Shown: positions 46,434-55,295 of the stretch, piece by piece
How positions within the stretch are numbered: position 1 is the stretch's first letter
Layout of the letters: the number at the start of each line of letters is the position of its first letter
DNA from: Litorimonas sp039975855
GTDB lineage: Bacteria; Pseudomonadota; Alphaproteobacteria; Caulobacterales; Maricaulaceae
NCBI GenBank assembly: GCA_039975855.1
Contig: JBDWGH010000002.1
Span: 930,001 to 994,000, forward strand
Length of the DNA stretch: 64,000 nucleotides
Direction: 5' to 3'
Notes under the pieces: model-generated
What the model saw: only the letters and a program-made list of their open reading frames with translations
Database searches by the model: none
Told to the model about the DNA's origin: nothing
Translations under genes and position numbers: made by a program

Positions 46434-47053
46434 CGCGCCAAAACGGCATCGCAAATCTCGATAGCGGCCTGTAAGACTTCTTCAATTCCAAGACCTGTCG
46501 TGTCTAGAAGATGCGCATCCTCCGCTGGTTTGAGCGGCGCTGTCGCACGGGTGCTATCGCGGGTATCGCGTTCAATGAGCTGCGCCAGAACATCCTCAAC
46601 ACTTAAGGTTTCGCCATAGCCCGTCAGCTCAGTATGACGGCGCTTGGCACGTTCCTCTGGAGTCGCCGTGACATAGAGTTTCACATCCGCATCCGGACAA
46701 ATAACCGTTCCAATATCACGGCCATCGAGCACACCGCCCGCTGCAGCAAAGTCCCGTTGAAACGCAAATAACGCCGCCCGGACATCCGGATGGACCGACA
46801 CCTTAGACGCGGCCGCGCCAATGGGCCCAGATTTCAAAATAGGGTCGGATAGCTCATCAGCGGAAATGGCTTGAGCGGCCTTTGCACCATCTTCGGATTT
46901 GGACACATCTCCGCCCGCATCCAAAACCCGCTTCGCCGTCGCTCGATAAAGCTTACCCGTATCCAGATAGGGCAAATCGTAATGCGCCGCGAGGCCCTTT
47001 CCCAACGTCCCTTTTCCGGAAGCGAATGTGCCGTCTATCGCTATCACGGTCAT
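46430..47053 (-). CDS. cmk: Cytidylate kinase
   Basis: The 207-residue enzyme phosphorylates CMP and dCMP. It has P-loop AIDGTFASGKGT (4-15), YLDTGKLYRA, GRDIGTVICPDADVKLYVTA and a RxxTR-type lid with IERDTRDSTRATAPL. Its ATG overlaps the aroA stop by 4 bases (ATGA), the usual aroA-cmk coupling. In many alphaproteobacteria rpsA follows cmk; here the next gene is the convergent protease. Confidence 0.96.
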   Translation of the reverse strand: MTVIAIDGTFASGKGTLGKGLAAHYDLPYLDTGKLYRATAKRVLDAGGDVSKSEDGAKAAQAISADELSDPILKSGPIGAAASKVSVHPDVRAALFAFQRDFAAAGGVLDGRDIGTVICPDADVKLYVTATPEERAKRRHTELTGYGETLSVEDVLAQLIERDTRDSTRATAPLKPAEDAHLLDTTGLGIEEVLQAAIEICDAVLAR

Positions 47054-48357
47054 GACATATCCGCGCCAAGACCGTTCATAAGACCGAAAAATGTTGGAAA
47101 ACTCGTTGCGATCATGGAGGCATCATCGATCGAAACAGGTTCAGATGCAACGCAGCCCAAGATAAGCGCACTCATAGCAATACGGTGATCATGATGCGTC
47201 GTCACAAGTCCGCCTCCAGCAACAGATCCGCCCGTGACCTTGAGGCCATTTTCCAGTTCTTCAACTTTAACGCCGTTCTTGCTGAGAAGCTCCGCTGTCG
47301 CCGTGATACGGTCGCTTTCCTTGACCCGCAATTCGCCGATGTCATCCATTATCGTCGTTCCAGTGGCCACAGATGCCGCAACCGCTAGAACAGGATATTC
47401 ATCAATCATCGACGCGGCACGCTCCGGAGGAACAGTGATTCCGTGAAGTTTGGAATATTTCACATGTATATCCGCGATGACTTCGCCGCCTGACTTACGG
47501 AAATTGTTAGCTTGGACATGCCCACCCATTTCGGTCAGGCAATCGAACAATCCGGTCCGCGTTGGGTTCATCATCACATTCTCGACGATAATATCAGATC
47601 CAGGGATGATAAGCGCAGCAACAATCGGGAATGCCGCAGAAGATGGATCGCCCGGAACATTTATTTTCGCCGCTTTCAAAGTAACCGGCCCTTCCAGTTT
47701 TATGACGTCCGCACCGTTTCGCTTTGTCACGTCGACCTTCGCGCCAAATGCTCGGAGCATGTTTTCCGTATGATCACGTGTTGGAATTGGCTCAGTGACT
47801 GTCGTTACACCCTCTGTATTCACGGCTGCCAGTAAAACTGCGGACTTTACTTGCGCGGATGCGATCGGCGGCGTGTATGTCGCGGGCATAAGATTCCCGT
47901 CGCTTTCCAGTGTCACAGGCAAGCGGCCACCCTCTTGGGCTGTCGCTTTTACGCCCATGTCGCGCAGCGGATTCAAAATACGGTTCATAGGTCGAGATGA
48001 CAACGAAGCGTCTCCTGAAAATGTCGCTTTGAGGCTATATCCCGCGCATGCGCCCATAATCAAACGTACGCCTGTTCCGGCATTGCCACAGTCCAAATCA
48101 ACCTTTGGCGTCTGCAATCCAGCCGCGCCACAACCCTTAACGGTGTAAGCTCCCTCACCCGTTTTCAAAACAGTCGCACCCAATGCCTCCATAACAGAGG
48201 CCGTTGATAGAATATCCGCACCTTCCAAAAGCCCTGTGACGTGAGTTATTCCCTCTGCCATCGCGCCAAAGATCATTGATCGGTGACTAATAGACTTATC
48301 GCCAGGGGCGCGAACTGTGCCCGAAAGCGATTTAGAACTGCTTGAAGAACTGCGCAT
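47050..48357 (-). CDS. aroA: 3-phosphoshikimate 1-carboxyvinyltransferase
   Basis: AroA (EPSP synthase) joins phosphoenolpyruvate to shikimate 3-phosphate in aromatic amino-acid synthesis. The 435-residue protein shows LSGTVRAPGDKSISHRS near the N-terminus, LDCGNAGTGVRLI, PGDPSSAAFPIVAAL, RVKESDRI and VTTHHDHRIAMS. A serine-rich N-terminal extension (MRSSSSSSKS) precedes the domain; GGAGG lies 12 bases upstream of the ATG. It is translationally coupled to cmk and divergent from the TIGR02300 gene. Confidence 0.96.
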   Translation of the reverse strand: MRSSSSSSKSLSGTVRAPGDKSISHRSMIFGAMAEGITHVTGLLEGADILSTASVMEALGATVLKTGEGAYTVKGCGAAGLQTPKVDLDCGNAGTGVRLIMGACAGYSLKATFSGDASLSSRPMNRILNPLRDMGVKATAQEGGRLPVTLESDGNLMPATYTPPIASAQVKSAVLLAAVNTEGVTTVTEPIPTRDHTENMLRAFGAKVDVTKRNGADVIKLEGPVTLKAAKINVPGDPSSAAFPIVAALIIPGSDIIVENVMMNPTRTGLFDCLTEMGGHVQANNFRKSGGEVIADIHVKYSKLHGITVPPERAASMIDEYPVLAVAASVATGTTIMDDIGELRVKESDRITATAELLSKNGVKVEELENGLKVTGGSVAGGGLVTTHHDHRIAMSALILGCVASEPVSIDDASMIATSFPTFFGLMNGLGADMS

Positions 48358-48489
48358 GATGGGCTCGCGCCTCCATTGATTGTTGACTCAGATAAGCCAA
48401 ACGCTAAGAGGCGCGGGTCTCGCAAATCCTTACGCTCACCGCAAGCGTTTCTGCAGGACATTACGGAAAGCATAAATAAGGTGCTCAAC

Positions 48490-48948
48490 ATGGCAAAAGT
48501 CGACATCGGCACAAAACGGGTTTGCCCGGAATGTGAAGCAAAATTCTATGACCTCGGACGCAATCCCGCTGTTTGCCCGATGTGTCAAAACAGCTTTGAT
48601 CCGTCAGAGCTTGATCCAAATGTAGTCTTACCAAATGCACCGCTAAAGCCGCAGACATCTAAAGCTGACGACGAAGACGATGATGATATCGAAGACGCAG
48701 TCGAAGTGGATGAAGAAGATTTCGATGAGGAAGAGCAAGCCGCTAAAGAGCTAGAGCTCGACGGCGACGACGCGGCGATCATCTCCGGTGGTGCGGGTGA
48801 TGACGATGATGAGAAACCTGAATTTGACGGCTTCTCAACTGATGAGGACGAAGATGAAGACGCCGCTCTTGTCTCTGACGATGATGCCGACACATTGCCA
48901 CCCGGCGCAGAAGATGACGATGATGACGCGGAAGAAATAGAGATTTAA
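48490..48948 (+). CDS. TIGR02300 family zinc-ribbon protein with acidic tail
   Basis: I start at the ATG at 48490 (MAKVDIGTKR), preceded by AAGGTG. The 152-residue product has a zinc ribbon, CPECEAKFYDLGRNPAVCPMC, characteristic of the alphaproteobacterial TIGR02300 family. A long Asp/Glu-rich C-terminus fills roughly residues 55-152 and is probably disordered. Function is unknown; the position between aroA and tRNA-Ala is typical of this family in the class. The acidic repeats produce serine-rich reading frames on the other strand that are not genes. Confidence 0.93.
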   Translation: MAKVDIGTKRVCPECEAKFYDLGRNPAVCPMCQNSFDPSELDPNVVLPNAPLKPQTSKADDEDDDDIEDAVEVDEEDFDEEEQAAKELELDGDDAAIISGGAGDDDDEKPEFDGFSTDEDEDEDAALVSDDDADTLPPGAEDDDDDAEEIEI

Positions 48949-49033
48949 GCACTCTCGCGGGTCGGTTCCTATCGGCCCGCAAATCCTGCTTGCCACGCCT
49001 CGCACCGGGCGTTAAACGGCGCGACCAAACTCC

Positions 49034-49055
49034 GATAACCTGTACTCAGGTTATC
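49034..49055 (+). other. 8-bp hairpin just upstream of tRNA-Ala
   Basis: GATAACCT (49034-49041) and AGGTTATC (49048-49055) are perfect inverted arms around a six-base loop, about 22 bases upstream of the tRNA-Ala. It could terminate the upstream gene or take part in processing; no U tract follows. The stretch 48949-49076 otherwise holds nothing I can name. Confidence 0.35.
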
Positions 49056-49076
49056 TGGGCCGAATGGATTTCGTTC

Positions 49077-49152
49077 GGGGCCTTAGCTCAGCTGGTAGAG
49101 CGCTTCGCTGGCAGCGAAGAGGTCAGGGGTTCGACTCCCCTAGGCTCCACCA
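49077..49152 (+). tRNA. tRNA-Ala (anticodon GGC)
   Basis: A 76-base tRNA. The acceptor pairs GGGGCCT (49077-49083) with AGGCTCC (49142-49148), with one G-U pair. CCA is encoded (49150-49152). The anticodon stem CTTCG/CGAAG flanks the loop CTGGCAG with GGC at 49110-49112, reading GCC/GCU. The T arm holds GGTTCGACTCC. Confidence 0.96.
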
Positions 49153-49175
49153 TTGGTTTGTCCAAACCAAACAAA

Positions 49176-50960
49176 TCATCCCCAAAGTCCCATGACCGGC
49201 ATATTTACGAGACCAAATTCATCTTGTTCCTCATTTTTCTTGGGCTTCGGACATGGGCTGTTGTCCAGTGGCTCTATTGGCTTCCCGAAAAGTGCCTCAC
49301 CGAGCTTATGAAGCGCTAGATTCGATGAACGGAGCGAGCCGTTGACCCAACCATGCATGTCAGAAAAGGCTTCATTACACACATACAAGCCATCCATTGG
49401 ATTCGATAAATATTCTCGAATATCGCTATCCTCCACATTCATACGCCATTGATGATAGGCAAATTCAAAATCTTCATGGCCGTCCCATAAGCGGTAACTC
49501 GTTAAAACAGGATCAGGCACATCACTTGTCCCAAAGAGGATAGCGAGCTGGCGTTTCGCCTCTTTGACGACCATTTCAGACGCCGGATACATAACCTGAG
49601 GCGACTTTCCACTTTGTTGGCGCTGCAAGTCCGAGTCGAATAACGGCTCGAGGTTTTGGAGGCCTTGCCAGAAGTTAGTGTTGTCAAAATCGCAATATAT
49701 GGTCAACGCCGCCGCAGCATCTCTGATCTTTGGATAGCCTTCATTCGGCTCTATGCCTTTTTCCGGTAAAGCATAAAACGGATACACGGCATTCACCGGC
49801 AGATTGCTAAAATTGGGACCAAAACGAACGCTTGGACGGTTGGTCATCCCATTTTGCCACCAGGGCTTGGTGAAGTAGAGATTGATCTTCATGAGCTTCA
49901 TTCCCAAGGACGCATAGAATGCATCCCAGAGTTTTTCGGCATCCGGAGCATCCCGAAGCGCGGGCGATCGATGAAATAGGTCCTGGCAGCCTTTGGAAGC
50001 TGCGGCCAAAACGACATGTTTTGCATTAAGAGTTCGGACCTCACCAGGATGAATCGACGGTCGGGCATTTACGGGTTTCACTGCCTTGGTCATTTGCAAC
50101 TCAAAACCATCATCATCTCGATTTATGCTATCCACATTCGTACTTAGGGCGACGCGGACACGGTCCCCGAATTTAGTCTTCAATGTCTCAAGCAGCGCAT
50201 CTGGTAGAGTCGAAAACCCGCGCTCAAATGTAAAATATTCAGGATCTTTCGGAAAGTCGGCGAGAATCTGAAACGCGTCGCCTGCATTTGCGAGGGATTT
50301 AAACGGCCCTGCAAAACCAATGCTCTCCGACAGCATTTGAATACACTCTTCTGAATATCCCATATCCCGCAAAAGCCCCCACATTTGCCAGTCTTTCATC
50401 GAGCGGTTTTTCCATTCCGCTGTTTCTCGGAATTCGGTCCAATCTTCGGGTTGTAGGCCGGATTTATATGGCAGTCCGTTCGCCAGCAAAACATTGCGAT
50501 ATGCAGTCGTAACAATGTCCGTCGGACTGAGGCCTTGTTCCTGCGGTTTGAGATCATAGATCTCGCTCCAGATCATATTATTGCTATCCGTCGCCTCTTT
50601 GAGTGTAAAAGTCCGACCACGTAAACTAAATCGATTTGGTTGATCCGGCGTTCCCATTGGAAAAACGACAATTTGGTCGCAAATGCCCATGGCCGCATTG
50701 AGCGCCATTAATTCCTTCATACCGTAATTGAACCGCATGCCCCCTTCTTCTTCTCGCACCTCTTCTCCGGGAGCAATCTCAACAATATCACTGTCAAGAC
50801 GACCGCCCGTTCGATCAAGGCGTTCCACCAAAGTGACTGTCACCTCCGGATCGGCATCGACCAAACGCCATGCCGAATATAGTCCTGATATCCCTGCTCC
50901 AATAATGGCGACATCTGATTTCCAATTGTCTTCCATCGCGTCAAAATGAATTTTAAACAT
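49176..50960 (-). CDS. Flavin amine oxidase family protein
   Basis: The 594-residue protein starts best at the ATG at 50960 (MFKIHFDAMED), with GAGGG upstream; a TTG further upstream is less likely. The FAD motif VAIIGAGISGLYSAWRL lies at about 17-33, followed by LVERLDRTGGRLDSD and EGGMRFNYG, and it ends with a substrate/FAD segment (GLYVCNEAFSDMHGWVNGSL). It belongs to the amine-oxidase superfamily that includes L-amino-acid oxidases and VioA/RebO. It follows the MNIO cluster after 245 bases on the same strand, so a shared pathway is plausible. The amine substrate is unknown. Confidence 0.88.
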   Translation of the reverse strand: MFKIHFDAMEDNWKSDVAIIGAGISGLYSAWRLVDADPEVTVTLVERLDRTGGRLDSDIVEIAPGEEVREEEGGMRFNYGMKELMALNAAMGICDQIVVFPMGTPDQPNRFSLRGRTFTLKEATDSNNMIWSEIYDLKPQEQGLSPTDIVTTAYRNVLLANGLPYKSGLQPEDWTEFRETAEWKNRSMKDWQMWGLLRDMGYSEECIQMLSESIGFAGPFKSLANAGDAFQILADFPKDPEYFTFERGFSTLPDALLETLKTKFGDRVRVALSTNVDSINRDDDGFELQMTKAVKPVNARPSIHPGEVRTLNAKHVVLAAASKGCQDLFHRSPALRDAPDAEKLWDAFYASLGMKLMKINLYFTKPWWQNGMTNRPSVRFGPNFSNLPVNAVYPFYALPEKGIEPNEGYPKIRDAAAALTIYCDFDNTNFWQGLQNLEPLFDSDLQRQQSGKSPQVMYPASEMVVKEAKRQLAILFGTSDVPDPVLTSYRLWDGHEDFEFAYHQWRMNVEDSDIREYLSNPMDGLYVCNEAFSDMHGWVNGSLRSSNLALHKLGEALFGKPIEPLDNSPCPKPKKNEEQDEFGLVNMPVMGLWG

Positions 50961-51205
50961 AGTTTCACCCTCGGCAGTCCGGCCGAATTTCGACCACGTC
51001 GCTGCATTTTGATTCAAATTAGTGAGGGTAAATTTTGCGCCCCCTCCATATCTTTATGCCTTTAAATTAAATAAACATCAACTCTTACGTTGGTTTTATG
51101 GCTATTGAACATCGGAATAGATGGCCATAACTACGGCTAAATCATTTAGCATTCGAACTTCATCCGACTACTCTTCATGACCCTACCCATAAGACGAACA
51201 TCAAG

Positions 51206-52033
51206 TTACATTTTTTCGTCCAAGGTCGTTCGATCAACAAAAAAATGATTTTCAATCCATCGATCCCTTATTTGAAATTTCCACGATGTTTGGACACTTT
51301 CGATCGAGACACCCAACCTCGCTGCTAAGAGCTCTAGCGAAGCGCTCACACTTTGAGTTTGCTGCATGGATTGCAAAAACTCAAAGTGTGGGCGCGTTAT
51401 CGGAACGGTCGATGTCAAATAATTATAACGACAAATAGCAACATAACTTTCACCAAACGATGGAAATTCTGTCTCTGTTTGATCAACGGCATTATGATAA
51501 TAGCCCGCAACGGGAAATCGATAGGCACCAAGCTCGAAACAGGGCTGTAGAACGAGGTTTTCGTCAGGTGTATCTGAAGTGGGCCAACTATTACCTTCTT
51601 GCCCTGGCGCATCAAAGAGTACGAATAACGTTCTCTCATATGTCGCTAGGTCGATCATGAAATTTATCCAATGCTCTTCACCCGCGTCCTGATCACTCGC
51701 ATCTGGCCGAGTCTCTTGCAGGAACGCCGGAAAACGCCGCCCGAGTTCATAGAGAGTGTAACTATCCGACGGATCCCGAGCCAAAAATACACGCGCAAAT
51801 TTGTCAAATAGCTCGGCGCCCAAAGCGGCACGAGAGGCCGGAAATTGCTCTGCCAAACATGCGCATAACCGTGAAATATAACTCCGTTGATAAATTGCTA
51901 AACGGTCAGCGGCTGGTAGACGATTTGAGGGCGTCAACCGCTCAGTGATATCTTGTAATTGAACACGTTGCGGATGGACCAGGGCGTTTTGCATCCAGGC
52001 CTGCATATCCTGCAGAGAGATCGAACTAGTCAT
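51206..52033 (-). CDS. DUF2063 (BufC/HvfC-type) MNIO partner protein
   Basis: The 275-residue protein matches the N-terminal DUF2063 domain (MQAWMQNALVHPQ, RLAIYQRSYISRLCACLAEQFPASRAALG, FLARDPSDSYTLYELGRRFPAFL) and has a C-terminal half with helices ending in IESVQTSWKF. DUF2063 proteins accompany DUF692 enzymes and are thought to bind the precursor so it reaches the enzyme. Its ATG overlaps the MNIO stop by 4 bases (ATGA). No DNA-binding role is implied despite the historical label. Confidence 0.9.
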   Translation of the reverse strand: MTSSISLQDMQAWMQNALVHPQRVQLQDITERLTPSNRLPAADRLAIYQRSYISRLCACLAEQFPASRAALGAELFDKFARVFLARDPSDSYTLYELGRRFPAFLQETRPDASDQDAGEEHWINFMIDLATYERTLFVLFDAPGQEGNSWPTSDTPDENLVLQPCFELGAYRFPVAGYYHNAVDQTETEFPSFGESYVAICRYNYLTSTVPITRPHFEFLQSMQQTQSVSASLELLAARLGVSIESVQTSWKFQIRDRWIENHFFVDRTTLDEKM

Positions 52034-52989
52034 GAGCTAAGGCGCGAATGACCGCGTATGGTTGGCACGATAAAATCAACGGGATTGGAAATATTCGAAT
52101 GCGGTTGAACAGATTGCTCTAGATACAGACGCTGCGGATCCAGCTCACCTTGCATAAATTCGCGGGCCTTCAACACTTCTTGATGAAGGCCTTGAAAGTC
52201 AGGTACGTCACCATCCCATTCTAATAGGGTCGCGGCACCGTTTGTGCGTTGCCACGCATAACGAAAGAGTTCCCAGACAGCGTCAGTCACCGGTTGGTCA
52301 TGCGTGTCGAGTAAGTAAGATCCACAATGAGTATGACCTGCAAGGTGCATCTGCACAACGCGATTAAAAGGAATGCCCGAGAGGTAATCCAAAGGGTCAG
52401 ACCCATCGTTGAAACAGGACACATAAACATTGTTTACATCAAGGAGTAAGCCGCAGCCCGTTGCATCTGAAAGCGCAGTTAAAAACGCGGGTTCAGGAAT
52501 ATCGGAATTCTGAAAGCTGGCGTAGGTTGATGGATTCTCCAAAATAAGTGGGCGTTTTAAAACCTCTTGAACATGATGAACGCGGGCGATTACATGATCC
52601 AGCGTTTCTTGATTTAACGGCAAGGGTAGCAAGTCATGACTATTTACGCTCTGTACCCCAGTCCAGCACAAATGATCACTCACCCATCGAGCCTGCACGT
52701 CATCCGCTAACCGTTTGAGTTTTTGCAGATAGGATTCATTGATTGGATCTGTGCTTCCAATTGACATCGAAACTCCATGCAGAACAATCGGGTAGTGTTC
52801 AGCGATTTGACGAATGACCCAGCCGGGACGGCCGCCTGAGTCCATGAAGTTTTCTGAGATGGCCTCGAACCATTCCACATCAGGTTTTTCTGATAGGATA
52901 TGGTTGAAGTGTTCATTGCGTAGGCCAACACCCAATCCCAGTTTGGGCAGGGCGCTGACTTGAGACGCAAACTCTGCGATATCAGGCAT
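52030..52989 (-). CDS. DUF692 / MNIO family multinuclear iron oxidase
   Basis: A TIM-barrel MNIO protein of 319 residues; I start at 52989 because that ATG overlaps the previous stop and gives the standard N-terminus GLGVGLRNEHF (18-28). Putative metal ligands are His71 (VLHGVSMSIGS), His106 (VSDHLCW), Glu151 (ILENPSTY), Asp184/Asn186 (LDVNNVYV), His215 and His219 (MHLAGHTH) and Glu257 (LLEWDG). Known MNIOs (MbnB, TglH, BufB) use two or three irons and oxygen to turn precursor cysteines into thio-oxazoles, oxazolones or other groups. It is flanked by a DUF2063 gene and a Cys-rich ferritin-like gene. Confidence 0.95.
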   Translation of the reverse strand: MPDIAEFASQVSALPKLGLGVGLRNEHFNHILSEKPDVEWFEAISENFMDSGGRPGWVIRQIAEHYPIVLHGVSMSIGSTDPINESYLQKLKRLADDVQARWVSDHLCWTGVQSVNSHDLLPLPLNQETLDHVIARVHHVQEVLKRPLILENPSTYASFQNSDIPEPAFLTALSDATGCGLLLDVNNVYVSCFNDGSDPLDYLSGIPFNRVVQMHLAGHTHCGSYLLDTHDQPVTDAVWELFRYAWQRTNGAATLLEWDGDVPDFQGLHQEVLKAREFMQGELDPQRLYLEQSVQPHSNISNPVDFIVPTIRGHSRLSS

Positions 52990-55265
52990 TAGGCACAGCT
53001 TCCCGCACCGCTCATGCCGCTTGAACCACACGCGGTCATGCCCTGACCGCTGGCTTCGATCCATTCAATTCGCGGACCGACAACCGAAGGAGAGTCGCCC
53101 AGATCTTCGACACTTCCGGAGAACTTACCTTCAAAATGTGACCGTGCTTGCCGCCAGACGCTACTTGCGCGTAATTCCTCACTCTCAGTAATAAAACGTT
53201 CCGCATTGATTGGCGTAGCGCAGGAACCCAAAGCCTGGCATGCGTTTCCACCAGGCGTAGCAACCTCTTCTTCTGTACCATAAAGCCCGCAACCACCTTG
53301 CCCGCGACAGTCATTCTGCACATGACACATATGGTCACTTACTTTAGGTTGAGACGGATTGGCTGCATTATAAGCCAGTGCTGTTGAACACCACCCTTGG
53401 CCAGAGCAATCATTGTTCAAGGTACGTCCCTGATTTTTGCAAGAGTTGAGCCCCATACACGCATGGCGCACCCAATTTCCCATACCCGCATGTGCATCAA
53501 GTGCAGCATTGGTGGGCGGCGTACCTGGGAATAGTGGGTCACCATAAAACGGTGAGTCAATTTTATCGATTTTGTCAACCTCTGCACCTGGCCCGGCTTT
53601 CAGAGGGTCGGGGGAAATCGACGTTTCGGCTGGTTCATCCAAGAATGACGGAAGCGTCGATGGCGTCACACCGGTATTTCCATCCCAAAACACCGAGACA
53701 TCCGGAAGGGCAATGATATCAGGTAAAATCCAAGATGCCTTGCTGAAGTTGTACAAGTTCTTGGATTTGTATTCACAATCAGCAACAAGTTGTTTGAGCG
53801 CCTGAAACGCAGTCTCTCGTGTTGTTCCTGCTGGGAATGGATTTTCGAAGGTAGGTGCGAGCAAACGACCGCGATCGTCTATCTTTCTTAGATCTTGATA
53901 GAGTTTATCCATCACCCAGATCATTGATTGATGCATAGCTTTATTAAAGTAGAGTTTTTGATGCTCAACTGGAACAAGTAATGTCGTTTCAGTCATGATC
54001 AACATATATTGAAACAGGCCATTGGCCACATCCACTAACGCCCGCGCTGCTTCGCTATAATCTGATGTTTTAGGGTTCTTTGGAACACTATAAACAAAAC
54101 GGTCGGTTAGATCTTTCTCGGTCAAGGGTGATGATGAAACTGGCGGGGGAGTCATGCCCTCAACTTGAGGAGCGACTCCTGTAAAGGAATAGCCGTCTAG
54201 CTGGGCACTCAATGACCAGAACTTATAATAGTGCGATTCCTCAGCATGGCTGTCATCAACAAATCCGGTGAAATCTGCCCCCTCACCTTGTTCGCAAATT
54301 GTGTTGATTGCATCGATGGCGTCCTGAGCAGTCCAAACACGGATCAAAGCCTCCGATCCCTCACCAACATGGTCATGATCGTCATCATTTTCGAATTTGG
54401 CAACTGCAGCTGCTGACTCTGGATTGTTTGCATCTGCTGGCGGTGGAGTCGTGTAATTAAATGTTTGACTGCCGGAAGACAAAGTGTCGATGTTGCTCCC
54501 GGAGTAATTATCGCCTCCGATTTGACCTTGTAAGTTTTTTTGGAAAACAGCGTTATAACCCGATGGATCCACGGCTTGAATATGGCGAATCAAGGCTTTC
54601 GCATAACCATAAACTTCACCGATCGTCGCCCATTCCGGCTTCTTAAGAATCACATCTTGAGATACAGAATTCTTCTGGCCTGGATATTCAATCCGCATGA
54701 AATAATCAATTTGTTCAAGAGAAAGTTTATCCAATGGTATCTCAAGAGGCTCACCCGTAATTTTCTCCACAGATTGGCGCGTACCGCCAATAGGCAACAT
54801 TATAGGCCGATTAAGTTTGGTCTTTTTGGGCATTTCCAAAGTGCTCAAGTCAGGCAAAATAATTCCGCCCTTTGGACCAAAGGTCAGTTCATCATATATT
54901 TGTGGCAAGGTCTCTTCTTTGTCCAACATCGACGTCAGCAAATTCATAGCCAAAGATAGATGTAGCATCTCCTCCACGGCAACACTCATAATTACGGCGC
55001 CAGCTTGGTTCCCATAAAGCGATGACTTATCTGGGAAATTCTCAATTGCTGGGACAGGTTTCTGAGCATTAGTCGCGGGCAAATCGATGCCCGGCTTCCG
55101 GCAGATCGAGTAGTAAGTATAAAGGTAGATTGGAATTGTCGCCATTTCCAATTTAATGGCCGCGCGCAGAACCGTCTTGAGAGTGGCGACGGCTTCATCT
55201 TTAGACATCGCCTTGATGGCAGCTAGTGAAGCTGCTGGAACGGAGGAGGTTTCTTGAGTTGTCAT
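52989..55265 (-). CDS. Ferritin-like protein (VioB-type domain) with C-terminal Cys-rich region
   Basis: The 758-residue product has an N-terminal ferritin-like domain of the PF12902/VioB type. ATIPIYLYTYYSI follows Glu40, VEEMLHLSLAMNLL gives E99-x-x-H102, and AEESHYYKF gives E342-x-x-H345, suggesting a diiron centre. Residues 601-758 are quite different: eleven cysteines at 603, 609, 620, 626, 647, 653, 659, 676, 682, 746 and 757, mostly in C-x5-C steps, with repeats NDCSGQGWC and NDCRGQGGC. No signal peptide is visible. The TAA overlaps the MNIO ATG, so it is co-translated with it. The Cys-rich tail is the likeliest MNIO substrate here; that is an inference. Confidence 0.88.
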   Translation of the reverse strand: MTTQETSSVPAASLAAIKAMSKDEAVATLKTVLRAAIKLEMATIPIYLYTYYSICRKPGIDLPATNAQKPVPAIENFPDKSSLYGNQAGAVIMSVAVEEMLHLSLAMNLLTSMLDKEETLPQIYDELTFGPKGGIILPDLSTLEMPKKTKLNRPIMLPIGGTRQSVEKITGEPLEIPLDKLSLEQIDYFMRIEYPGQKNSVSQDVILKKPEWATIGEVYGYAKALIRHIQAVDPSGYNAVFQKNLQGQIGGDNYSGSNIDTLSSGSQTFNYTTPPPADANNPESAAAVAKFENDDDHDHVGEGSEALIRVWTAQDAIDAINTICEQGEGADFTGFVDDSHAEESHYYKFWSLSAQLDGYSFTGVAPQVEGMTPPPVSSSPLTEKDLTDRFVYSVPKNPKTSDYSEAARALVDVANGLFQYMLIMTETTLLVPVEHQKLYFNKAMHQSMIWVMDKLYQDLRKIDDRGRLLAPTFENPFPAGTTRETAFQALKQLVADCEYKSKNLYNFSKASWILPDIIALPDVSVFWDGNTGVTPSTLPSFLDEPAETSISPDPLKAGPGAEVDKIDKIDSPFYGDPLFPGTPPTNAALDAHAGMGNWVRHACMGLNSCKNQGRTLNNDCSGQGWCSTALAYNAANPSQPKVSDHMCHVQNDCRGQGGCGLYGTEEEVATPGGNACQALGSCATPINAERFITESEELRASSVWRQARSHFEGKFSGSVEDLGDSPSVVGPRIEWIEASGQGMTACGSSGMSGAGSCA

Positions 55266-55295
55266 ATTGTATTCCTTTCAGAATGGGGGGTTCAA

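Noticed and set aside
48585..48893. Serine-rich reading frame on the minus strand
   Set aside because: It is the mirror of the Asp/Glu-rich tail of the TIGR02300 gene; its composition is explained by the codons of the other strand.
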